64,000 nucleotides of DNA from NCBI RefSeq assembly GCF_024701375.2, contig NZ_CP113910.1, positions 5,704,001-5,768,000 of the forward strand, written 5' to 3'. The notes below the pieces were generated by a model, which ran no database searches, was not told the origin of the DNA, and worked only from the letters and a program-made list of their open reading frames with translations. The position numbers were made by a program, and so were the translations under genes. Of the stretch, positions 32,100 through 41,770 are shown one piece after another. Within the stretch, counting starts at the first letter, position 1. Every line of letters starts with the position of its first letter. The stretch comes from Streptomyces sp. KMM 9044. Lineage in GTDB: Bacteria; Actinomycetota; Actinomycetes; Streptomycetales; Streptomycetaceae.

Positions 32100-34823
32100 G
32101 TGGCAGAGACAGCAGCGAAGAAGACCGACCAGACCTCCGGCGAAGCCCGACCGCGACTGATGCTCATGGACGGGCATTCGCTGGCCTACCGCGCGTTCTT
32201 CGCGCTGCCCGTGGAGAACTTCACCACCGCGACGGGCCGGCCGACGAACGCGATCTACGGCTTCGCGTCGATGCTGGCGAACACGCTGCGCGACGAGGCG
32301 CCCACACACTTCGCGGTGGCCTTCGACGTCTCCCGCAAGACCTGGCGTTCGGCGGAGTTCGCCGAGTACAAGGCGAACCGCTCCAAGACCCCGGACGAGT
32401 TCAAGGGTCAGGTCGAGCTGATCGGGGAACTGCTCGACGCGATGCACTCCCCGCGCTTCGCGGTCGAGGGGTTCGAGGCGGACGACGTCATCGCCACGCT
32501 CGCCACCCGCGCCGAGGCCGAGGGCTTCGACGTGCTGATCGTCACCGGTGACCGGGACTCCTTCCAGCTGGTCTCCGAGCACACCACGGTGCTGTATCCG
32601 ACCAAGGGGGTCTCCGAGCTGACCCGGTTCACTCCCGAGAAGGTGTTCGAGAAGTACGGGCTGACGCCTGCGCAGTACCCCGATTTCGCGGCACTGCGCG
32701 GCGACCCGTCCGACAATCTGCCCGGTATTCCCGGTGTCGGTGAGAAGACGGCCGCGAAGTGGATCAACCAGTTCGGTTCCTTCACGGACCTCGTCGAGCG
32801 GGTGGACGAGGTCAAGGGCAAGGCCGGGCAGAATCTGCGCGACCACCTGGAGTCGGTCAAGCTCAACCGCCGCCTCACCGAGCTGGAGCGGCAGGTCGAA
32901 CTGGCCAAGGACGTCGCCGACCTGGAGCGGACCGCCTACGATCGCAAGGCCGTCGCGACGATCCTGGACACCCTGGAGATCAGGAACCCGTCGCTGCGCG
33001 AGCGGCTCTTCGCCGTCGACCCCGGAGCGCAGGAGGCCGGGGCCACCCCGGTCGCGGACGGCGTGGAGCTGGACGGGACCGTCCTGGGCGCGGGCGAACT
33101 GACCGGCTGGCTCGCCGAGCACACCACCGGCCCCCTCGGCGTCGCCACGGTCGACACCTGGGCGCTGGGGACCGGCTCGGTCGCCGAGATCGCCCTGGCC
33201 GCGGCCGCCGGACCGGCCGCCTGGTTCGACCCGGCCGAGCTGGACGAGAGCGACGAGCAGGCGTTCGCCGCCTGGCTCGCGGACGCGGGCCGGCCCAAGG
33301 TGTTCCACAACGCCAAGGGTGCGATGCGGGTCTTCGCCGAGCACGGCTGGAGCGTCGAGGGCATCTCCATGGACACGGCGCTCGCCGCCTACCTGGTCAA
33401 GCCGGGCCGCCGCTCCTTCGCCCTGGACGCCCTGTCCCCGGAGTACCTGCACCGCGAGCTGGTGCCCGCCGCCGCGGCCGACGGCCAGCTGGCCTTCGGC
33501 GCGGACGACGCCGCCGAGGCCGAGGCCCTGATGGTGCAGGCCCGCGCGGTCGTCGACCTGGGCGAGGCCTTCGAGGACCGCCTGCAGGAGGTGGGCGCCG
33601 CGGACCTGCTGCGGAGCATGGAGCTGCCGACGTCCGTCCTGCTGGCCCGTATGGAGCGGTACGGCATCGCGGCGGACCGTGCCCATCTGGAGTCCATGGA
33701 GCAGATGTTCGCGGGCGCCGTGCAGCAGGCCGTGAAGGAGGCGCACGCGGCGGCGGGGCACGAGTTCAATCTGGGCTCGCCCAAGCAGCTCCAGGAGGTC
33801 CTCTTCGGCGAACTCGGCCTGCCGAAGACGAAGAAGACCAAGACCGGCTACACGACCGACGCCGACGCCCTGGCCTGGCTGGCCGGCCAGACCGACAACG
33901 AGCTGCCGGTGATCATGCTCCGCCACCGTGAGCAGGCGAAGCTGCGCGTGACCGTCGAGGGCCTGATCAAGACGGTCGCCGCGGACGGCCGGATCCACAC
34001 CACGTTCAACCAGACGGTCGCCGCCACCGGCCGCCTGTCGTCGACCGACCCGAACCTGCAGAACATCCCCGTCCGTACCGACGAGGGACGCGCGATCCGC
34101 CGGGGCTTCGTCGTCGGCGAGGGCTTCGAGTCCCTCCTCACCGCCGACTACAGCCAGATCGAGCTGCGGGTGATGGCCCACCTCTCCGAGGACGCCGGTC
34201 TCATCGAGGCGTTCACCTCCGGCGAGGACCTGCACACCACGGCCGCCGCGCAGGTGTTCGCGGTCGAGCAGTCCGCCGTGGACGCGGAGATGCGCCGCAA
34301 GATCAAGGCGATGTCGTACGGCCTCGCGTACGGGCTGTCGGCCTTCGGGCTCTCGCAGCAGCTGAACATCGAGGCGGCCGAGGCCCGCGCCCTGATGGAC
34401 GCGTACTTCGAGCGGTTCGGCGGCGTACGGGACTACCTGCGCCGCGTGGTCGACGAGGCGCGGGCGACGGGCTACACGGCGACCCTCTTCGGCCGCCGGC
34501 GCTACCTGCCCGACCTCAACAGCGACAACCGTCAGCGTCGCGAGGCGGCCGAGCGCATGGCGCTGAACGCGCCGATCCAGGGCACGGCGGCGGACATCGT
34601 GAAGATCGCCATGCTGAACGTGGACCGCGCGCTGCGTGAGGCGGACCTCAAGTCCCGCATGCTCCTCCAGGTCCACGACGAAATCGTCCTGGAGATCGCC
34701 CCTGGCGAGCGCCCGGTGGCGGAGGAACTGATCCGTCGGGAGATGGCCGACGCGGTCCGGCTCCGCGTCCCGCTGGGCGTCTCGGTCGGCGCGGGCCCGG
34801 ACTGGGAGTCGGCGGCACACTGA
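32100..34823 (+). CDS. polA: DNA polymerase I
   Basis: PolA fills gaps and removes primers during replication and repair. The 907-residue protein starts at GTG 32100 shortly after AGGATCGGGGG. The N-terminal 5' nuclease domain has LMLMDGHSLAYRAFF, AFDVSRKTWR, IVTGDRDSFQL and GIPGVGEKTA. The central 3'-5' exonuclease-like domain lacks the DxE metal-binding motif: VATVDTWALGTG replaces it, so proofreading is probably absent, as in mycobacterial PolA. The polymerase domain has motif A DYSQIELRVMAH, motif B RRKIKAMSYGLAYG and motif C LLQVHDEIVLE. Confidence 0.97.
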   Translation: MAETAAKKTDQTSGEARPRLMLMDGHSLAYRAFFALPVENFTTATGRPTNAIYGFASMLANTLRDEAPTHFAVAFDVSRKTWRSAEFAEYKANRSKTPDEFKGQVELIGELLDAMHSPRFAVEGFEADDVIATLATRAEAEGFDVLIVTGDRDSFQLVSEHTTVLYPTKGVSELTRFTPEKVFEKYGLTPAQYPDFAALRGDPSDNLPGIPGVGEKTAAKWINQFGSFTDLVERVDEVKGKAGQNLRDHLESVKLNRRLTELERQVELAKDVADLERTAYDRKAVATILDTLEIRNPSLRERLFAVDPGAQEAGATPVADGVELDGTVLGAGELTGWLAEHTTGPLGVATVDTWALGTGSVAEIALAAAAGPAAWFDPAELDESDEQAFAAWLADAGRPKVFHNAKGAMRVFAEHGWSVEGISMDTALAAYLVKPGRRSFALDALSPEYLHRELVPAAAADGQLAFGADDAAEAEALMVQARAVVDLGEAFEDRLQEVGAADLLRSMELPTSVLLARMERYGIAADRAHLESMEQMFAGAVQQAVKEAHAAAGHEFNLGSPKQLQEVLFGELGLPKTKKTKTGYTTDADALAWLAGQTDNELPVIMLRHREQAKLRVTVEGLIKTVAADGRIHTTFNQTVAATGRLSSTDPNLQNIPVRTDEGRAIRRGFVVGEGFESLLTADYSQIELRVMAHLSEDAGLIEAFTSGEDLHTTAAAQVFAVEQSAVDAEMRRKIKAMSYGLAYGLSAFGLSQQLNIEAAEARALMDAYFERFGGVRDYLRRVVDEARATGYTATLFGRRRYLPDLNSDNRQRREAAERMALNAPIQGTAADIVKIAMLNVDRALREADLKSRMLLQVHDEIVLEIAPGERPVAEELIRREMADAVRLRVPLGVSVGAGPDWESAAH

Positions 34824-35323
34824 CGACACCGGGCACGGCCGGGAGCGACGGGCGAGGGCAGAGATGACGGAAGGGCTGTCGGCAGGCACCGGCCGTTCCC
34901 TCCCGTCGCCTGCCGGTGTCCTCTGTTGTCCCCGCGGGGACGCTGCTGATCACCAGCCCTTCACCCGGGCCCGGTGACGGCACGGGGCGGCGCGCCGAGG
35001 GTCGCTGCGATCACCGGCGGTCGGCTGCGCCGTCGACGGTGACCACCGACGCCGCCCGCCGGGACCCTCGGGGGCCCTACCGGCCGATGCCACCTGCCGA
35101 AGCCCTCCGCCCCGCGGACCGCGGCCGCGTCGCGGTCCGGGGCCCGCGGCCGTCTGCTCGCCGCCTCCGCCACCTGCCGCGCCCGGCACACCGCATGCCC
35201 GCCCCGCCGGCGCCCGCCCCGCACGGCCCACAACCCACGGTCCGTCCCGCCCTCCCGCTCCCGGAGGTCTGCTTCACCCGCGTGGACCATGCGGGCAAGC
35301 CGTCGGGTGGGCCGGACGCCAGG
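34824..35323. other. Intergenic stretch after polA
   Basis: About 500 bases with no supported gene. The first 100 bases hold nested inverted repeats (GACACCGGGCA near 34823 against TGCCGGTGTC near 34912; GCGACGGGCGAGG against CCTCCCGTCG), a likely imperfect polA terminator. The rest is GC-rich spacer; open frames here have no motif or ribosome-binding site. Confidence 0.5.
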
Positions 35324-35560
35324 ATGCGGGTCATGGGTATACGCATGCTTCACCGCAGAGCGGCATCCCCGAGGGCCGCCGCCGACGGACCCACCCCCGA
35401 GGCGCTGTCGCCGGTTCCGGTCTTCGCGGCCGACGCGAGTACCGCCCGCACCCCCGCCCTCCCCCTCACCCACACGCTGCGCCGCACCACCGCGGACCTC
35501 GGCCGCCGCATCGCCCACGGACCCTGGCGCCCCGGCCGTGAACCGTTCCGGGTTCGGTAG
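35324..35560 (+). CDS. Small hypothetical protein
   Basis: A possible 78-residue protein beginning MRVMGIRMLHRRAASPRAA. It is Ala/Arg/Thr-rich with a segment ADASTARTPALPLTHTLRR like a small family I recall near this locus in other Streptomyces, though that family is usually longer. In-frame ATGs at 35336 and 35345 are alternatives. No strong ribosome-binding site is seen, so the call is weak. Confidence 0.35.
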   Translation: MRVMGIRMLHRRAASPRAAADGPTPEALSPVPVFAADASTARTPALPLTHTLRRTTADLGRRIAHGPWRPGREPFRVR

Positions 35561-35918
35561 AGACTCCAGAGAAAGGCAACCCGGCTCCTCGGAAGGGTGG
35601 TTGCCCGGGCGGTTCGGCCCGGGTGCTCGGCGGCCCCCAGTATGCGTGAGCGGTCGTCCGCGACCGGTGGGAGAACGACTGTGGTCAACCGGTGAATACC
35701 GGGTATGAACGGGTGTCCGGGCAAAGGATGTTGCCGTAGGGTCGCGAGAGTTGCCGTGTCCGGTGCAACCGGCGGGGCAGGCCGCATCGTCGGAACGGGT
35801 CGCTGTACCAGATCATCATACCGATCATGACAACCAATGGTCACAGCCGATCGTCACAACAGACGAGCGTGAAAGACGTTGACGGATGCTCCGGCATCCA
35901 CGGGGAGGGGTTCACTCT
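35561..35918. other. Leader region of the lytic transglycosylase gene
   Basis: These 358 bases precede the secreted transglycosylase. I see no gene. A -10-like TAGGGT occurs near 35737. I looked for a c-di-AMP (ydaO) riboswitch, common before cell-wall hydrolases in Streptomyces, and did not find its conserved core. Confidence 0.4.
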
Positions 35919-37775
35919 ATGGCGGCGCATTTCGGCAGGAGGCTGCGCAAAGGGGCGGCAACCACCGCCGTGGCGGCGGCCGCGGTGGCTGCTCTGTCCG
36001 CGTCCCAGGCTCCGGGCGCGCCGATCGACGGCCAGGGCGGCCGGACCTCCTCCGACGCCGCCTCGGCGCCGGAGGAGAGCACCGGCGACCCCGGCGCGAC
36101 CGGCAACTCGCCGTACTACACGGACCTGCCGCCGCTCAACAGCCCCAACCCGGCGCCGCCCGCGAGCTCCGACCCGATCGTCTCGGGCGCCTCCGAGGCG
36201 GGTATACCCGCGACCGTCCTCGACGCCTACAAGAAGGCCGAGACCGCGCTGCGCGAGTCCAGGCCCGCATGTAACCTGCCCTGGCAACTGCTCGCCGCCA
36301 TCGGCAAGGTGGAGTCCGGCCAGGCCCGCGGCGGACGCGTCGATGCCGAGGGCACGACGACCTCCCCGATCATCGGCCCGCAGCTCGACGGCAACGGCTT
36401 CGCGCTCATCAGGGACACCGACAACGGCGAGTACGACGGCAACAGCGCCTACGACAACGCCGTCGGCCCCATGCAGTTCATCCCGTCCACCTGGGCGTGG
36501 GCCGGCCGCGACGGCAACAACGACGGCCGCGAGGACCCCAACAACATCTACGACGCCGCGCTGGCGGCCGGTCACTACCTGTGCCGCTTCGGCTGGGACC
36601 TGTCCGACCAGACGGACCTCGACAAGGCGATCCTCAGCTACAACAACTCGACGGAGTACCTGAACACCGTCCTGTCGTGGCTGGAGTACTACCGCAAGGG
36701 CACGCACGAGATCCCGGACGGCACCGGCACCCTGCCCGACAACCGCAGCGACAACACCACCGACCCCACCCCGTCGAGGCCGGGCAGCAGCCCGTCCACC
36801 CCGGACAAGCCGTCGACGAAGCCCGGCACCGGGCCCGGCAAGCAGGACAGCGGCAGCACCCCGCCGCCGGCCACGACCCCGCCGCCGGCCACGACCCCGT
36901 CGTCGGCCACGACCCCGCCACCGGCCTCCCCCGGCACACCGGGCGCCCCGCCGGCCACGACCCCGCCACCGGCCTCACCCGGCACACCGGGCGCCCCGCC
37001 GGCCACGACCCCGCCGCCCACCACGTCCCCCACACCCACCGACACGGTGGACCGCCTGGAGAACGCCGGCACCGGCCGGCTCACCGCTACGGCGGGCGAG
37101 ACGTTCGCCGAGCGGATCGGCACCCGCGCGGAGACGCACGAGGGCGGGGCCGTCGCGAAGGTGCGGATCCGCTTCACCGTCGTCGGCGACACCGACACCA
37201 CCTTCACCGGCGGCGAGAGCGTGGCCACCGTCCTCACCAACAGCTCCGGGGTCGCCGTCGCGCCCGCACTCCGGGCGGGCGAGAAGACCGGCGACATCAC
37301 CGTCCGCGCCACCGTCGTCGGCCGCATGGTGCCGGGCCTCGACTACCGGGCCACCGTCACCGAGCGCGTCGCCGACACCGTCGTGCGCACCGATGACGAG
37401 GCGCTGACCTGCACGCCGGGCGGCGAGTTCGCCCACCGCGTCGAGGTACGGGCCACCCGCGACGGCGCCGCCGCCGACAAGGTCGCGGCCACCGCCACCC
37501 TGATCACATCGGCCGACGATCCGGCCGCCAACGACGAGGGCCCCTATTTCAAGGACGCCGACGACAAGGCCGTACGCACCCTCAGCGGCCTGAAGACGGA
37601 CGCGGACGGCCGGCTGAAGCTGCCCCGGATGTACACGGACGACACCACCGGTACCTTCCTGCTCCGCATCACCCTGGCGGGCGGCGCCACCCTCACGGTC
37701 GAACTCACCGTGGCCGCGGACGAGACGGCGTCCCCCGGCCCGTCGGCGTCCCCCGGCTCCGCCACCGGCACGTAG
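35919..37775 (+). CDS. Secreted lytic transglycosylase with Pro/Thr linker and C-terminal beta domains
   Basis: The enzyme should cleave peptidoglycan between MurNAc and GlcNAc. The 618-residue protein starts at ATG 35919 after GGGGAGGGG and has a signal peptide (RRLRKGAATTAVAAAAVAALSAS). The catalytic domain, about residues 90-260, shows NLPWQLLAAIGKVESGQA with the catalytic Glu, NAVGPMQFIPSTWAWAGRDG and NIYDAALAAGHYLCR. A 110-residue linker contains tandem PPPATT and PPASPGTPGAPPATT units, then two Ig-like beta domains reach the C-terminus. The modular tail is larger than in most relatives and may bind wall polymers. Confidence 0.9.
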   Translation: MAAHFGRRLRKGAATTAVAAAAVAALSASQAPGAPIDGQGGRTSSDAASAPEESTGDPGATGNSPYYTDLPPLNSPNPAPPASSDPIVSGASEAGIPATVLDAYKKAETALRESRPACNLPWQLLAAIGKVESGQARGGRVDAEGTTTSPIIGPQLDGNGFALIRDTDNGEYDGNSAYDNAVGPMQFIPSTWAWAGRDGNNDGREDPNNIYDAALAAGHYLCRFGWDLSDQTDLDKAILSYNNSTEYLNTVLSWLEYYRKGTHEIPDGTGTLPDNRSDNTTDPTPSRPGSSPSTPDKPSTKPGTGPGKQDSGSTPPPATTPPPATTPSSATTPPPASPGTPGAPPATTPPPASPGTPGAPPATTPPPTTSPTPTDTVDRLENAGTGRLTATAGETFAERIGTRAETHEGGAVAKVRIRFTVVGDTDTTFTGGESVATVLTNSSGVAVAPALRAGEKTGDITVRATVVGRMVPGLDYRATVTERVADTVVRTDDEALTCTPGGEFAHRVEVRATRDGAAADKVAATATLITSADDPAANDEGPYFKDADDKAVRTLSGLKTDADGRLKLPRMYTDDTTGTFLLRITLAGGATLTVELTVAADETASPGPSASPGSATGT

Positions 37776-37794
37776 CCGCACCCGCACGAACACG

Positions 37795-37827
37795 GGGCGC
37801 CCTCCGTCACCGCCGGAGAGGGCGCCC
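37795..37827. terminator. Terminator between the transglycosylase and hrpB genes
   Basis: GGGCGCCCTC (37795-37804) pairs with GAGGGCGCCC (37818-37827), a 10-bp perfect stem, between converging genes. Confidence 0.8.
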
Positions 37828-37930
37828 TTGCGTGTACGTACGGCGTTTTCTCGTTCCGCCCGCCGTTGCCGCGGTGCCGACCCCGACGCCATCTGACGGG
37901 CCGTCGGTCCGGCGGTGGAGCAGGAGGAGG

Positions 37931-40507
37931 TCACCGCCCGAGCCGCGCGTTGGTGTGCCGGGTCGGTTCGGCAGCGGCGGGGTCCTCGGGCCACGGATGC
38001 CGGGGATAGCGGCCGCGCAGCTCGGCCCGTACACCCTTGTAGCCGTCCTTCCAGAAGGAGGCGAGGTCGGCGGTGACGGCGGCGGGCCGCCCGGCCGGGG
38101 ACAGCAGATGCACCAGCAGGGGCACCCCGGCCACCCGCGGCGACTCCTGGAGTCCGAACATCTCCTGGAGCTTCACCGCGAGGACCGGCTGTCCGGGGTC
38201 GGAGTAGTCGATCCGGACCGCGGACCCACTGGGCACGGTGATCCGCTCGGGGGCGAGGCCGTCCAGGCGGGCGGCCTCGCCGGACGCCCACGGCAGCAAC
38301 CGGCCGAGGGCCTGCCCGGCGTCGATCCTGGCCAGGTCGGCGCGGCGCCGGGCGCGGCTCAGCTCCGGCTCCAGCCACTCCTCCACGCGCGAGTGCAGCG
38401 CCTCGTCGGACACGTCGGGCCAGGGCTCACCGGCCTGCCGGTGCACGAACGCCAGCCGCTGCCGCAGCACGGCCGCCCCGGCCGGCCACCGCAGCAGCCC
38501 GAACCCCTCCCGCCGCAGCCCCTCCAGCAGCGCGGCCCGTACGAGTTCCGGCTCCGGGTCGGTACGGGGCCGTACGGCCAGTTCGACGGCCCCCAGCCGC
38601 TCGACCCGCCGGGCGACGACGTCCCCGTCGGCCCAGTGCACCTCCTCGAGTGTCTTCAGCAGGGCGCCTGCCGCCCACCGCGCGGTGTCCTCGTCGACGA
38701 CCGCGCCGAGCTGCACGCGCGCGTGGCCCCGTCCCACGGGCCGGTCGGCCACGGCGACCGCGATCCAGGGCGCGCCGCGCAGCCCGGTGCCCGCCCCTGC
38801 CTCGGCCCGCGTCCCGGACACCATCAGGTACGAACCGCCGTCCGCGCGGGCGATCCGCTCGGGGAACGCGAGCGCGGCCACCAGCCCGACCCGCGCGTCC
38901 TCCCCGTCCAGGCGCGGCATGCCGCCGCCCGTCGGAGAGAGGCCCCGTGAGAAGCCCTGTACCGAGGCTCGTGCGGGGGTCCGCGCGGAAGCCTTCGCCG
39001 AGGCGTCCGGTGCGAGCGCGCGCAGCCGGCGCACCTCGGTCCGCCACCGCTGTGCGTAGGCGTCGCCCCCGCGCCGCGCGGCGCGCAGCGCACCGGCGAG
39101 ATCGTCCCCGTAGCTCCGTGGCGCCTCCTCGCCGATCAGCGCGACCACCTCGGCGGCGAGCCCGGGGCCCACGGCCGGTGCCGCGTCCAGCAGGGCCCGC
39201 CCGAGCCGGGGGTGCAGGCCCAGCCGGGCGAGCCGGGTGCCCCGCTCCGTGGCCCGCCCGTCGGCGCCGACGGCTCCGATCGCGGTCAGGACGGCCCCGG
39301 CCGCCGCCATTGCCCCGGCCGGGGGCGGATCGAGCAGGGCGAGTCCGGAGGCGTCGGGATCGCCCCAGCAGGCCGCCTGCAGCGCGAACGCCGTCAGGTC
39401 GGCCACCTTGATCTCGGGGGAGGGGAACCGCGGCAGCCGGACGTCCTCCGCCTGTGCCCAGCACCGGTACACCGCGCCCGGCGCCTCGCGCCCGGCCCGT
39501 CCCGCCCGCTGCCGGCCCGCCGCCTGCGAGGCCCGTACCGTCGTCAACGCGCTCAGCCCGCGCGCGTGGTCGACGCGGGGCTCACGCGCGAGGCCCGGGT
39601 CCACGACCACCCGGACCCCCGGCACCGTCAGCGACGACTCCGCCACCGAGGTCGCCAGCACCACCCGGCGCCGCTGCCCGGGCGCCAGCACCGCGTCCTG
39701 CACGGCGGCCGGCGCCCGCCCGTGCACCTGGAGCACCTCCACGTCCGGGAGCGGCCCCAACTGCGCGGCCACCCGGGCGATCTCGCCCACGCCCGGCAGG
39801 AACACCAGGACGTCCCCGTCCCGTTCGGTCAGCGCCCGCCGCACCACCGACGCCACATGTGTCAGCAGCACAGGGTCGACCCGCATGCCGTGCGGCGGCC
39901 GCACCGGACGGACGGGAGGCGCCCACACGACCTCCACCGGGTGCGCCGTCCTGCGCGCCTCGACGACGGGCGCGTCGCCCAGCAGCCGTGCCCAGCCCGC
40001 CGCGTCGGTCGTCGCCGACGCGGCCACCAGACGCAGCTCCGGACGCAGCGTCTCGCGCACGTCGCACAGGAACGCCGCCGCCGTGTCCGCGTCCAGATGC
40101 CGCTCGTGGCACTCGTCGAGGATCACGACGTCCACGCCGGTCAGCTCCTGGTCGCGTTGCAGCCGTTGCAGGAGCACGCCGGTCGTGACGACCTCCACGC
40201 GCGTGTGCCGTCCGGTCACCCGCTCCCCGCGCACCGTGAAGCCCACCGACCCGCCGGGCTTCTCGCCCAGCAGCCAGGCCATCCGCCGGGCCGCCGCGCG
40301 CGCCGCGATCCGTCGCGGCTCGGCGACCAGGACCCGCCGCGCGGGACCGGCACCGGCCAGTCCTGCCAGCACCAGCGGCACCAGGGTCGTCTTGCCGGTG
40401 CCGGGCGGTGCGACCAGGACGGCGGTGCCGCGTTCCCGAAGGGCGTCGGTCAGCGGGGCAATCACCTCGCGCACCGGGAGGGCGCCGAGAGCGTCATGAC
40501 GGATCAC
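37931..40507 (-). CDS. hrpB: ATP-dependent RNA helicase HrpB
   Basis: HrpB is a DEAH-box-type helicase; its exact bacterial role is unclear. The 858-residue protein has motif I APPGTGKTTLVP near residue 33, motif II ILDECHERH near 130, motif III SATTD, and motif VI QRAGRAGREAPG. The HrpB-specific C-terminal domain follows (KLQEMFGLQESPRVAGVPLLVHLLSP shown here by its start KLQEMFGLQES and end HLLSPAGRPAAVT). The GTG start at 40507 lies only four bases after the upstream methyltransferase stop, so the two are co-transcribed. Confidence 0.95.
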   Translation of the reverse strand: MIRHDALGALPVREVIAPLTDALRERGTAVLVAPPGTGKTTLVPLVLAGLAGAGPARRVLVAEPRRIAARAAARRMAWLLGEKPGGSVGFTVRGERVTGRHTRVEVVTTGVLLQRLQRDQELTGVDVVILDECHERHLDADTAAAFLCDVRETLRPELRLVAASATTDAAGWARLLGDAPVVEARRTAHPVEVVWAPPVRPVRPPHGMRVDPVLLTHVASVVRRALTERDGDVLVFLPGVGEIARVAAQLGPLPDVEVLQVHGRAPAAVQDAVLAPGQRRRVVLATSVAESSLTVPGVRVVVDPGLAREPRVDHARGLSALTTVRASQAAGRQRAGRAGREAPGAVYRCWAQAEDVRLPRFPSPEIKVADLTAFALQAACWGDPDASGLALLDPPPAGAMAAAGAVLTAIGAVGADGRATERGTRLARLGLHPRLGRALLDAAPAVGPGLAAEVVALIGEEAPRSYGDDLAGALRAARRGGDAYAQRWRTEVRRLRALAPDASAKASARTPARASVQGFSRGLSPTGGGMPRLDGEDARVGLVAALAFPERIARADGGSYLMVSGTRAEAGAGTGLRGAPWIAVAVADRPVGRGHARVQLGAVVDEDTARWAAGALLKTLEEVHWADGDVVARRVERLGAVELAVRPRTDPEPELVRAALLEGLRREGFGLLRWPAGAAVLRQRLAFVHRQAGEPWPDVSDEALHSRVEEWLEPELSRARRRADLARIDAGQALGRLLPWASGEAARLDGLAPERITVPSGSAVRIDYSDPGQPVLAVKLQEMFGLQESPRVAGVPLLVHLLSPAGRPAAVTADLASFWKDGYKGVRAELRGRYPRHPWPEDPAAAEPTRHTNARLGR

Positions 40508-40511
40508 GCAC

Positions 40512-41342
40512 TCAGTCCCGTACGCACACGAAGATCGCCGTCCCCGGGATCAGCCGGCCGCGCAGGGGGGACCAGCCGCCCCACTCGGAGCTGTTCCACT
40601 CCGGCCACTGAGGCTCCACCAGGTCCACCAGACGGAAGCCCGAGGCGGCGACGTCGCGGACCCGGTCACCCAGTGTCCTGTGGTGCTCGACGTACACCGC
40701 GTGGCCCTCCTCGTCCTGCTCCACGTAGGGCGTGCGGTCGAAGTACGACCCGGAGACACTCAGCCCCTCCGGGCCGGGCTCGTCCGGAAACGCCCAGCGG
40801 ATGGGATGCGTGACGGAGAAGACGAACCGGCCGCCCGGCCGCAGCACCCGGCGCACCTCGCGCAGCACCAGCCGCGGGTCGGCGACGAAGGGCAGCGCCC
40901 CGTACGCCGAGCAGGCCAGGTCGAAGGAGCCGTCCGCGAACGGCAGGGTGCCCGCGTCCGCGCACACCAGCGGGAACGGGCCCCCGATGCGCAGCGCGTG
41001 CTGCAGCTGCCGGTGCGAGATGTCCAGGGCCACCGGGCGCGCGCCCTGCGCGGCCAGCCAGCGCGAGCACTGGGCCGCGCCGGCGCCGAGCTCCAGGACG
41101 GTGCGGTCCTTCAGCTCCTCCGGCGGGCCGAGCAGCTCGGCCTCCACCTCGTCCAGCCCCTCGGGGCACCACACGAAGCGGTCGTCGCCGAGGAACGTGC
41201 CGTGCTCGACCTGGTACTCGTCCGCGTTGCGGTCCCACCAGCCGCGGTTGGCGCGGGCGCTCTCGGTGACGCCGGCGTCCCGTCGGGTCGCCTCCGGCCC
41301 GGATGCTTCGGGACCTTCGGGCTCTTGGATGATCGGCTCCAT
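40512..41342 (-). CDS. Class I SAM-dependent methyltransferase
   Basis: The 276-residue protein has the SAM-binding motif VLELGAGAAQCSRWLA, the acidic ARPVALDISHRQL, and LPFADGSFDLACSAYGALPFV with LRPGGRFVFSVTHP, all typical of small-molecule or tRNA-like methyltransferases of the Methyltransf_11 type. ATG 41342 follows GGAAGAG. It precedes hrpB in the same operon; the substrate is unknown. Confidence 0.88.
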   Translation of the reverse strand: MEPIIQEPEGPEASGPEATRRDAGVTESARANRGWWDRNADEYQVEHGTFLGDDRFVWCPEGLDEVEAELLGPPEELKDRTVLELGAGAAQCSRWLAAQGARPVALDISHRQLQHALRIGGPFPLVCADAGTLPFADGSFDLACSAYGALPFVADPRLVLREVRRVLRPGGRFVFSVTHPIRWAFPDEPGPEGLSVSGSYFDRTPYVEQDEEGHAVYVEHHRTLGDRVRDVAASGFRLVDLVEPQWPEWNSSEWGGWSPLRGRLIPGTAIFVCVRD

Positions 41343-41770
41343 CGTCGTACTCTTCCGTCCAGTCGCCCCGGCTGTCGTCACAGGGGCGCACAGTGTCCTG
41401 CTGCGTGTGTCCGAAGTGGTGTCCGCGGGGTGGGTTCCGCGGGGCAGCGAGGCGGCATCCGACGTGCGGCTCTCCCCCGGACGGGGGAATTGTGCCGGTT
41501 TTGCGGCGATCCGCCCCGGGTGGGGGGCTTCGCGCATTGACCCTGCCCGGCTGCCCCCGTATGCTACAAGTTGCGCTGCGAGCCTGCGCACCTCAGACAT
41601 AGCAGGTTGTGCTCGCATCTGTTGTATGTCCCCTCGGTTGTCGAGGCGCCACCGGACACCCGGTGTCCGGTTGAATGGCGCTTCCTAGGCTGTCCGGCTT
41701 CTGCAGAGCGAAACGGGCTCGGGCGTAGCAGTACCTACGACTCACTGTCCGTACCGGAGCCCTTTCCCAC
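41343..41770. other. Divergent promoter region of rpsA and the methyltransferase
   Basis: These 428 bases hold no gene. They carry a 21-bp palindrome (41651-41671) and an AT-richer stretch at about 41560-41640. TAGGCT at 41687-41692 is a possible -10 for rpsA. Confidence 0.5.
41651..41671. promoter_or_regulatory. 21-bp palindrome upstream of rpsA
   Basis: ACCGGACAC and GTGTCCGGT are perfect 9-bp arms around CCG, about 100 bases before the rpsA start and just before a -10-like TAGGCT. It could be a repressor site or a leader-RNA hairpin. Confidence 0.5.

Noticed and set aside
29299..32160. A long plus-strand frame across the oxidoreductase gene
   Set aside because: Antisense shadow; the minus strand encodes the complete FdhF/YdeP-type protein.
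35640..35918. Possible c-di-AMP riboswitch before the lytic transglycosylase
   Set aside because: The leader lacks the conserved core expected of the ydaO motif.
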